Assembly: GCA_040755915.1 (NCBI GenBank)
Contig: JBFLWM010000020.1
Span: 1-64,000 of the forward strand
From: Sulfurivermis sp040755915
GTDB taxonomy: Bacteria > Pseudomonadota > Gammaproteobacteria > Thiohalomonadales > Thiohalomonadaceae
Direction of reading: 5' to 3'
Length of the DNA: 64,000 nucleotides
The notes beneath the pieces were generated by a model. It was not told where the DNA came from. It saw only the letters and a list, made by a program, of their open reading frames with translations, and made no database searches. How positions within the stretch are numbered: the first letter of the stretch is position 1; each line of letters opens with the position of its first letter. A program made the position numbers and the translations under genes. Of the stretch, positions 7,801 to 13,929 are shown piece after piece.

Positions 7801-9192
7801 TTTCTTGCCAACATGAGTCACGAACTGCGCACGCCGCTCAACGCCATCCTGGGTTTCTCCCAGATGTTGCACCATGAGCCGGGCTTGACGGCCTCGCAAC
7901 GGGACAACCTGGAAATCATCAACCACAGCGGCGAACATCTGCTCAAGCTGATCAACGACGTGCTGGAGATCGCCAAGATCGAGGCCGGCAAGCTGCAGTT
8001 GGAAACGTCCACTTTTGACCTGCATGGTTTGGTGCGGGACGTGACCGACATGATGCTCCCGCGGGCAAAGCAAAAGGGACTGCGACTCCTGGTCGATCAG
8101 TCATCGGAATTTCCGCGCTACATCAAGGGCGATGAGGCGCGCCTGCGCCAAATACTGATCAACCTGGTCGGCAATGCAGTCAAGTTCACCGATGAAGGAG
8201 GCGTCACCATCCGACTCGGCGTTCGGCAGAATACACGGCAACACCTGCTGATCGAGGTCGAGGATACCGGCCCCGGGATCAGCGCAGCGGACCAGAAGCA
8301 CCTGTTCAAGCCATTCGTCCAACTCACCGAGGGCATGACTCACGGCGGCACCGGCCTGGGCCTGTCCATCGTGCGCCAGTATGTCCAGCTGATGGGCGGC
8401 AACGTCACGGTGGACAGCACGCCCGGCAAGGGCTCGCTATTTCTCATCGATTTGCCGCTGGAGGTCGGGCTCGAAGCCGACATCAAACGCTTGCACGACG
8501 AGGTGCGCAGCAACGTGGTTGCCCTCGCTCCGGGACAACCCGCCTATCGCATCCTCATCGCCGAAGACCAGCGCGACAACCAGTTGCTCCTCGCCCGGCT
8601 GATGAGCGGCCTCGGGCTGGAAACAAGGATTGCCAACAACGGCCTGGAGTGCGTCTCGCAGTTCGAGGCCTGGCAGCCGGATCTGATCTGGATGGACCGG
8701 CGCATGCCTCTGATGGATGGCCTGGAAGCCACCCGCCGGATACGTGAACTGCCCGGCGGCGACAAGGTAAAAATCGTTGCGGTTACGGCCTCGGTATTCA
8801 AGGAGCAGGAGCCGGAACTTCGTGCCGCCGGTATCGACGAATATGTGCGCAAACCTTACCGCTTTCACGAAATCTACGACAGCCTCGGCCGCCAGTTGGG
8901 GCTGAAGTTTGCCTATCAGGAGGATACGACCGAGCCGGCCGAACAACAGCCGGCCAGGGTTCTTTCTGCCGAGGAACTGTCGAGGCTGGCGCCGGCACTG
9001 CGCGAGGATCTGCGCGGCGCGGTCGAATCGCTGGACCGGGCACGCATCGATGCCGCGATTTCCCGAATCCGTGATATCGATGCCGAACTGGCCGATATCC
9101 TCTGGCACCTGGTGGACGAATTCAATTATCCTCACATTCTGGATGTGATTCAGACTGCGGCAGGGACGTCGCGCCCCGCTGACGCGCCGTGA
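4822..9192 (+). CDS. multi-PAS/GAF hybrid sensor histidine kinase
   Basis: A 1456-aa membrane-bound hybrid kinase. Three hydrophobic helices lie within residues 1-90. PAS domains start near 101, 228 and 356, a GAF-like domain spans about 488-630, a fourth PAS starts near 659 and a second GAF spans about 789-950. A coiled coil leads into HisKA (NMSHELRTPLNAIL, phospho-acceptor H1000). The HATPase domain has NLVGNAVKF, DTGPGI and GGTGLGLS. A receiver domain follows, with D1292 in IWMDRRMPLMDG, then a roughly 100-aa C-terminal helical tail. It lies 19 bp upstream of an HD-GYP response regulator, its likely output partner. The signal is unknown. Confidence 0.93.
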   Translation: MLSISVLITSLLLQLLAVYFALRLIKVTGRKPTWIFIAAALALMALHHGVSLMSLFGTGPVTPPDILVELIALAISVLLVVGIIAALRADSERQQEQSDQPFRRLADSMPDNIIRYDRDGRATYLNPALAQQLGINARDRIGKRIREFHTDGSYEAYAQAIDTVLATGEDLEFEFIPPLKLDSPRTHALRIVAERDEHGTVIGVLAISRDVTERKQMEDALRSSEQRFHAIFNQSVELIGLLSADGTLLEANPAALKMAGVDAAAVLGKPFWETPWWSHSAELQQRVREAIHEAAAGHIVNFEAAHPDSDGDIRYVDFSLKPVTDADGRVIQLIPEGHDVTERKRAATALAASERQFRSLSENSPDNIVRYDRQCRTIYYNPRVTQTLAIDHARTLGRTPTELGYGGSEVSAEYEAHIRRVLESGNADDMELTVPHPDGTMRNHLVRFSAEYDDQGEIVGVLAIGRDITELKQAERDRQRHARFLADMDRINRAIQGTGDLDTMMANVLDEVLDIFDCDRAFLLYPCDPDSPVWRVPMEQTRPEYPGALAMETEIPMTPGMALKLRQLLNASGVAVNFGAEMDHAVPAELTERFNVKSMMAMAITPIVDKPWEFGIQQCSDERHWTADEAHLLEEIGRRLTDGLTSLLIMRDLRDSESRYRRIVDTAREGVLVVNEHGRVSFANSHLAEMLGYAPEQLQDRLVTDFMFEEDLNDHQLKLANREQNRAETYERRLRKHDQALMWALVSATPIFEEGHYRGALAMVTDITALKEAELQLRLREKYSQSLLRLSRRLEQAQSPGDAIVAAQEEVETMLGYQFLVVYLLSEDRSCFKVLVKEGSLNDLIDKFSATLPIPGDPMLEEIAAAQDIVVVEDARTDPRTNKARAIVEQMKLLTIINVPVFLSGRHLGTIATGTSGDQGVRNPTPVEREYLTAIASHMAVTLDRMVLLAERTRAEEALRNHKEHLEEEVTQRTEELRLARDAAETANKAKSVFLANMSHELRTPLNAILGFSQMLHHEPGLTASQRDNLEIINHSGEHLLKLINDVLEIAKIEAGKLQLETSTFDLHGLVRDVTDMMLPRAKQKGLRLLVDQSSEFPRYIKGDEARLRQILINLVGNAVKFTDEGGVTIRLGVRQNTRQHLLIEVEDTGPGISAADQKHLFKPFVQLTEGMTHGGTGLGLSIVRQYVQLMGGNVTVDSTPGKGSLFLIDLPLEVGLEADIKRLHDEVRSNVVALAPGQPAYRILIAEDQRDNQLLLARLMSGLGLETRIANNGLECVSQFEAWQPDLIWMDRRMPLMDGLEATRRIRELPGGDKVKIVAVTASVFKEQEPELRAAGIDEYVRKPYRFHEIYDSLGRQLGLKFAYQEDTTEPAEQQPARVLSAEELSRLAPALREDLRGAVESLDRARIDAAISRIRDIDAELADILWHLVDEFNYPHILDVIQTAAGTSRPADAP

Positions 9193-9211
9193 TCTACGGC
9201 GGAGAGCGTTT

Positions 9212-10240
9212 ATGAGTGCTGCGACCGACTACATCCTGGCCGTCGATGACACCCCGGCGTCCTTGCGCCTGCTCACCGATCTTCTGAACGGCGCCGGCTA
9301 CACGGTGCGTTCCGCCATCAGCGGCCCGCTGGCCCTTTATGCCGCCAAGCTCGAACCCCCGCAACTCGTCCTGCTCGATATCAACATGCCGGATATGGAC
9401 GGATTCGAGGTCTGTCGACTCATGAAGGAGGAACCGACACTGCGCAACGTGCCGGTGATCTTCGTCAGCGCCTTGTCGGAAACCCAGGAGATACTGAAGG
9501 GGTTCGGCGCCGGTGCCGTAGACTACGTCACCAAACCCTTTCAGCGCGAAGAGCTGCTCGCCCGCGTTCGTACCCATATAGAGCTGTATCAGCTACGCAA
9601 CCACCTGGAAGACATGGTCGATGAACGCACGCGTTCGCTGCGGGAGAGCGAAACCCGGCTGAAAAACAATCTGCTGGAGACCGTGGCGGCCATCGCCGCC
9701 ATCGTCGAATTGCGCGACCCCTATACCGCCGGCCACCAACGCCGGGTCGAACATATCGCCAGTGCCATCGCCCATGAACTGGAGTTGCCCGATCACCTGA
9801 TCGAAGGGCTCCGTGTTGCGGCGGTGGTGCATGACCTCGGCAAAATCTACATCCCCTCGGAAATCCTCAGCAAGCCCGGCCATCTCACCGGCCCGGAATA
9901 CCGGCTCATCATGAACCATCCTGCCGCGGGCAATGACATCCTCAAGGGGATCGACTTCCCCTGGCCGGTTGCCGAGGCCGTGCACCAGCATCACGAGCGT
10001 ATTGATGGATCCGGCTACCCGCTCGGGCTGCGCGGCGATGACATCCTGTTGGAGGCACGCATCCTGGCGGTGGCGGATGTCATCGAGGCCATGGCCTCGC
10101 ACCGTCCCTATCGGCCTGGGCTCGGCATCGACGCCGCCCTGGCCGAGGTGGAGACGAAACGCGGCATACAGTTCGATCCCGTCATCGTCGACGCGGCACT
10201 CCGACTGTTCCGCGAGAAGGGGTTTTACATCGAAATCTGA
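9212..10240 (+). CDS. response regulator with HD-GYP c-di-GMP phosphodiesterase domain
   Basis: A 342-aa RpfG-like protein. The receiver domain spans about residues 5-125 with D56 in LLDINMPDMDG and the switch lysine in VTKPF. A short helical linker precedes the HD-GYP domain (about 150-340), which has VVHDLGKIYIP (H207 D208) and HHERIDGSGYP. Such proteins hydrolyse cyclic di-GMP when activated. It is probably co-transcribed with the hybrid kinase upstream, since a kinase-regulator pair this close usually forms one phosphorelay. A terminator follows. Confidence 0.94.
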   Translation: MSAATDYILAVDDTPASLRLLTDLLNGAGYTVRSAISGPLALYAAKLEPPQLVLLDINMPDMDGFEVCRLMKEEPTLRNVPVIFVSALSETQEILKGFGAGAVDYVTKPFQREELLARVRTHIELYQLRNHLEDMVDERTRSLRESETRLKNNLLETVAAIAAIVELRDPYTAGHQRRVEHIASAIAHELELPDHLIEGLRVAAVVHDLGKIYIPSEILSKPGHLTGPEYRLIMNHPAAGNDILKGIDFPWPVAEAVHQHHERIDGSGYPLGLRGDDILLEARILAVADVIEAMASHRPYRPGLGIDAALAEVETKRGIQFDPVIVDAALRLFREKGFYIEI

Positions 10241-10250
10241 CCCTCGGCAG

Positions 10251-10284
10251 AACGAGGAAGGGGCGCCATGGCGCCCCTTCGTTA
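10251..10284. terminator. bidirectional terminator between converging genes
   Basis: A stem gaaggggcgcc/ggcgccccttc is flanked by A/T-rich sequence on both sides (aacgag and gttatt). It lies between the HD-GYP regulator (plus) and the hemerythrin gene (minus), so it may serve both. Confidence 0.75.
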
Positions 10285-10302
10285 TTGACATCGGTACAGT
10301 CG

Positions 10303-10749
10303 TCAGCCGAACAGCTTTTTCATGATCCCCTTCACCCAGGTCTCGCCGCCTTCCTGCGCGATCACCTGTTGCACCGTCGCGGCGTAACGTTTGTCTTCCT
10401 GCTTGATGTGGTTGGCCACCCAGCCGGTCAGCATGGCCAGCAATTCTTCCGTGACATCATCGCCCTTGGCATAGCGGCCGCGAAAATCCGCCAGCTTCTT
10501 CACGAAGATCTCGTGCACCCGTTCGTGGGCGCTGCGAAACTCGTAGTTGGCCTCCTCCATGAGCTTTTCCTCGAACAGGAAATTGTTCACCGCGAAATCC
10601 AGCAACTGCTCCAGGACGCCGCCGGTCTGCTCGCGGTCCCCGCTCTGCCGCGCCACACTGAGGGTGTTGATGAAATCGCCGAGGCGGCGGTTCTGCACGT
10701 CGATCTCGGCAATGCCCGTATCGAGCTCTTCCGTCCACTGCATGCTCAT
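10303..10749 (-). CDS. hemerythrin-like protein with two iron-ligand histidines replaced
   Basis: A 148-aa four-helix bacteriohemerythrin-like protein. Of the seven canonical ligands, five are present: E60 (FLFEE), H75 and H79 (HERVH), H114 and D119 (NHIKQED). The histidine of the usual DxQH motif is N20 (IDVQNRRL), and the histidine of the HFxxEE motif is N56 (VNNFLFEE). By alignment with classical hemerythrin these are the two His ligands of one iron (H25 and H54). The protein therefore may bind a single iron, another metal or none. The ATG has an upstream ggagaa. It appears monocistronic. Confidence 0.85.
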   Translation of the reverse strand: MSMQWTEELDTGIAEIDVQNRRLGDFINTLSVARQSGDREQTGGVLEQLLDFAVNNFLFEEKLMEEANYEFRSAHERVHEIFVKKLADFRGRYAKGDDVTEELLAMLTGWVANHIKQEDKRYAATVQQVIAQEGGETWVKGIMKKLFG

Positions 10750-10940
10750 TTTTCTTCTCCCGTGGTAGAGGTGAGTGGGCGCTCCTCCTGCCTGCCGCCC
10801 TTATAGTTGTGCTGCATTCCCTGCCGCGGTGTCCGCGCCGGAATGTGAACTCCGGCAAGGTCGGACATGAATAACTATGCTCCGAAATGCGCCGGTTGAC
10901 CACTCAAGACCGAGCACATTACGCGGGTACTGCAAAGCAA
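10750..10940. other. intergenic region upstream of the hemerythrin-like gene
   Basis: About 190 bp between the hemerythrin start and the nap terminator. It should hold the hemerythrin promoter on the minus strand. I see no convincing operator, small gene or repeat in it. Confidence 0.3.
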
Positions 10941-10970
10941 AAGGGGGCGCCGATGGCGCCCCCTTTTGTC
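10941..10970. terminator. terminator at the end of the nap operon
   Basis: A stem aagggggcgcc/ggcgcccccttt is followed on the minus strand by tttgctttg and on the plus strand by ttttgtcttg. It is 40 bp beyond the napC stop in the direction of nap transcription. Confidence 0.85.
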
Positions 10971-11009
10971 TTGCCCACAACCGGCCCGGTGGGCCGGTAC
11001 GCCACTGCA

Positions 11010-11639
11010 TCAATGCCGCTTGCCGTCACCCATGGCGGCGGAGGGATCCACCTCGACCATCGCCGGCAGCGAGTGGGCGATGCCCTTGTGGCAATCGATG
11101 CAGGTCTTGCCCTCGTCGAAGCCCTCGATGTGCTGCATGCGGCCACGGCGCCCCTGCTTCGTGTAGTCCATGGACTTGAAGTCGTGGCAGTTGCGGCACT
11201 CGCGCGAATCGGTCTTCTTCATCGCATGCCACACGTTCTGCGCCAGCTGCAGGCGCTTGGCCTCGAACTTCTCCGGGGTGTCGATGCTGCCGAGCAGCTT
11301 GTGCCACACTTCGTTGCTGGCCTGGATCTTGCGCACAATCTTGTGCGTCCATTCCTTCGGCACGTGGCAGTCCGGGCAGGTGGCGCGCACGCCGGAACGG
11401 TTGTTGTAGTGGATGGTGTTCTGGTATTCGCGATACACATTCTCCTCCATCTCATGGCAGGAGATGCAGAACTGCTCGGTGTTGGTCGCCTCCATCGCTG
11501 TATTGAAGCCGCCCCAGAGCACGATACCGGCGACGATACCAATTCCCAGCAAGGAGCCCGCGGCGTAGCGGGTGCTGGGGCGCTTCAGCGCTCCCCACCA
11601 GCGCGCCAGGATATTTTTGTCTGCGTTTGCACTGGACAT
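11010..11639 (-). CDS. napC: NapC, membrane-anchored tetraheme cytochrome c (quinol dehydrogenase)
   Basis: A 209-aa NapC/NirT-family protein that passes electrons from quinol to periplasmic NapB and NapA. One N-terminal membrane anchor (YAAGSLLGIGIVAGIVLW) is followed by four CxxCH heme motifs: CISCH, CPDCH, CRNCH and CIDCH. I chose the ATG at 11639 (MSSANAD) because gagagg lies 6 bases upstream; an in-frame ATG at 11660 would add 7 residues and has no ribosome site. It is the last gene of napFDAGHBC, 80 bp after napB. Confidence 0.95.
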   Translation of the reverse strand: MSSANADKNILARWWGALKRPSTRYAAGSLLGIGIVAGIVLWGGFNTAMEATNTEQFCISCHEMEENVYREYQNTIHYNNRSGVRATCPDCHVPKEWTHKIVRKIQASNEVWHKLLGSIDTPEKFEAKRLQLAQNVWHAMKKTDSRECRNCHDFKSMDYTKQGRRGRMQHIEGFDEGKTCIDCHKGIAHSLPAMVEVDPSAAMGDGKRH

Positions 11640-11719
11640 GGCTGCCTCTCGCTTCTTCATTCGTTGTCACTGTCGCCGCGCCTGGGCGCGACGTGCTGCG
11701 TCTGCTCGCCGGCGCGCAA

Positions 11720-12163
11720 TCAGCGGTTGCTGATCGCCGGCAACGGCTGGAAGGTGTTTTCCACCAGCGGCGCGGCATCGGCCTGCGGCACATGGCACTG
11801 GGTGCAGAAGTAGCGCCGGGCCGACACATTGGCCAGGTCGTTGCCTTCGCGATCGGCGAAGTGAGTCTGGCTGATCTTGGTGGCCTTGTTCTGCTTGTAG
11901 TTGGCCCAGCTATGGCAGGTCAGGCACTTGTTGACCTTCTGGTTGATGACATAGCCTTCGACCGTATGCGGAATCAGCGGCGGCTGCTGCACATAGTCGC
12001 GCGGGATCGGATCACGATCCTGCCAGTGCTTGATCTCCACTGCCTGCGAATCATGGGATATCTCCTGGTCACCGCGCAGCGAAACCACGCCCGCCGCCCA
12101 CAGCGGAGCGTTGGCCAGCATCGCCAGCAGCATCACTCCACCCAACACCATAGACCTTTTCAT
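11720..12163 (-). CDS. napB: NapB, periplasmic diheme cytochrome c
   Basis: A 147-aa small subunit of periplasmic nitrate reductase. A signal peptide (cleaved near APLWAA) is followed by two heme motifs, CLTCH and CTQCH, as in all NapB proteins. It relays electrons from NapC to the molybdenum subunit NapA. Its start overlaps the napH stop by 4 bases, and a ggaggt site sits upstream, which supports this start and translational coupling. Confidence 0.95.
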   Translation of the reverse strand: MKRSMVLGGVMLLAMLANAPLWAAGVVSLRGDQEISHDSQAVEIKHWQDRDPIPRDYVQQPPLIPHTVEGYVINQKVNKCLTCHSWANYKQNKATKISQTHFADREGNDLANVSARRYFCTQCHVPQADAAPLVENTFQPLPAISNR

Positions 12164-13056
12164 GGCGCCACCTCCGTCTTATGTAGAAACTGGTTGTTTG
12201 TCGAATTGTTGAAGCGTGTGTCGATCCTGAATACGTCCTTGCTGCACACATCGATGCACCGACCGCAATTGGTGCAGTTGGGCGACAGGATCACCGGCCC
12301 TGCCCCGTTCGCCTCGCCCTTGAGTGCCGGCCGGATCACCTGCGGTTCCGGACAGACCTCGAAGCAATCCATGCAGTCATTACAGCGGGCACGTGCCACC
12401 GCGCTGACCCGCACGACACTCACCTTGCCGAGCAGGCTGTAAAACGCCCCCACCGGACACAGATGGCTGCACCAGCCGCGCCGACTGACGAAGGCGTCGA
12501 ACAGGAACAGCGCCACCAGCAGCAACCACGCAAAACCGGTGCCGAACACCAGGCCGCGATACACGCTGGAGACCGGGTTCACCAGCTCCCAGGCAAGGCT
12601 GCCCGTGAGCAGCGCCAGCAGCAGCGTCAGCGCCAGAATCCAGTAGCGCGTGCTGCGCGAGAAATTTGCCGTGCTCTTGAAACCCAGGCGGCGATTCAGC
12701 CAGGCCGCCACATCGGTGATGATGTTCACCGGACACACCCAGGCGCAGTACGAGCGCCCGCCGACCAGCAGATAGAACACCACCACGATCGCCGCGCCGA
12801 TCCAGGCGGCCTGCATCGGCCACCCCCCGCTCAGCAGCATCTGCAGCAGCAGATAGGGATCGGTGAGCGGCAGCACCTCCAGCGTCAGGCTCGATGCCAG
12901 CGAGCCCTCGACGATCCATATTCCAAACCACGGCCCGAGCAGAAACAGCCCCAGAATGCCCAGCTGGCTGACACGCCGCAGCAACAACCATTTGTGTGCT
13001 GCCCACCAGCCCTTGCTGGCGACGGCGTCCTGTCCCGGATACTGGCCTGCGCGCAT
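12160..13056 (-). CDS. napH: NapH, membrane ferredoxin-type quinol dehydrogenase component
   Basis: A 298-aa integral membrane iron-sulfur protein with about four hydrophobic helices. It has CxxxCP motifs on the loops (SYCAWVCPVN and WCSHLCPVG) and two [4Fe-4S] ferredoxin clusters at the C-terminus (CNDCMDCFEVCP and CTNCGRCIDVC). With NapG it forms an alternative electron route from quinol to the nitrate reductase. Either ATG 13056 or GTG 13059 may start it; ATG has the better spacing from gggaggt. It overlaps napG and napB. Confidence 0.93.
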   Translation of the reverse strand: MRAGQYPGQDAVASKGWWAAHKWLLLRRVSQLGILGLFLLGPWFGIWIVEGSLASSLTLEVLPLTDPYLLLQMLLSGGWPMQAAWIGAAIVVVFYLLVGGRSYCAWVCPVNIITDVAAWLNRRLGFKSTANFSRSTRYWILALTLLLALLTGSLAWELVNPVSSVYRGLVFGTGFAWLLLVALFLFDAFVSRRGWCSHLCPVGAFYSLLGKVSVVRVSAVARARCNDCMDCFEVCPEPQVIRPALKGEANGAGPVILSPNCTNCGRCIDVCSKDVFRIDTRFNNSTNNQFLHKTEVAP

Positions 13057-13910
13057 CACAGACCTCCCTGCCCGCGCTTGAGCGTCTCAAGCGGATTGTC
13101 GGCATAGGGGCTGGCCGGCGCCGCCTCGTCGATGATGAGTCCACGCCCTTCGTAGTCGTAGCGCATGCCTTCCGGCAGGTTGTACTGATGCTCCCGATCC
13201 GGCGCCACCAGACTGCCGCCGGCCTGCTGCTTTTCCTCCCAGCCGAGGCGGTAATGCTTGCCGAGCATGCCGCGCGCCAGATGCAGCGGCAGCACCTTGA
13301 TTGCCGCCTCCTCCAGGATGCAGGCCTTCTCGCATTTGCCGCAGCCGGTGCAGGCATCCGAATGCACCTCCGGGATGAACAGCGCATGCTTGCCGGAGCG
13401 GACGTTGTGACGCAGCTCCAGCGTGATCGCCTTGCCGCGCACCGGGCAGATGTTGAAACACACCTCGCAGCGCAGGCCCTGAAACGCGATGCAGTTCTCC
13501 TGATCCACCACCACCGCGAGTCCCATGCGGGCGTCATCGATGTTGGTCAGCTCGTGATCCAGCGCCCCCGTCGGACACGCCTTCACACAGGGGATGTCCG
13601 GACACATCTCGCAGGGGATCTCCCGCGCAATGAAATACGGCGAACCGTTGGCCACCTGCTCGCCCAGTTCGGCCAGCCGCAGCGTGTCGAAAGGGCAGTC
13701 GCGCACACACAGGCCGCAGCGAATGCAGGAGCCGAGAAACTTCTCCTCTTCCAGCGCACCGGGCGGACGGATGGCCTCGGCCGGCAGCGAAGCGGCGGAG
13801 CGCGCGTACAGTCCCACGCCCAGCCCGAGCAAGGCGACACCGCAGGCGGTCCGGGTGACTTCACCCAGGAACCGCCGCCGTGACACTGCCTTGACTTCGC
13901 TGCCCGCCAT
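13056..13910 (-). CDS. napG: NapG, periplasmic four-cluster ferredoxin
   Basis: A 284-aa iron-sulfur protein. The N-terminus has a twin-arginine signal (SRRRFLGEV followed by a hydrophobic stretch), so folded export through the Tat system is expected. Four cysteine groups bind [4Fe-4S] clusters: CIRCGLCVRDCP, CEMCPDIPCVKACP, CEVCFNICP and CTGCGKCEKAC. It partners NapH in quinol oxidation. Order napA-napG-napH-napB matches the E. coli operon. Confidence 0.94.
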   Translation of the reverse strand: MAGSEVKAVSRRRFLGEVTRTACGVALLGLGVGLYARSAASLPAEAIRPPGALEEEKFLGSCIRCGLCVRDCPFDTLRLAELGEQVANGSPYFIAREIPCEMCPDIPCVKACPTGALDHELTNIDDARMGLAVVVDQENCIAFQGLRCEVCFNICPVRGKAITLELRHNVRSGKHALFIPEVHSDACTGCGKCEKACILEEAAIKVLPLHLARGMLGKHYRLGWEEKQQAGGSLVAPDREHQYNLPEGMRYDYEGRGLIIDEAAPASPYADNPLETLKRGQGGL

Positions 13911-13929
13911 TGCCGTCTACCTGCCCGCG

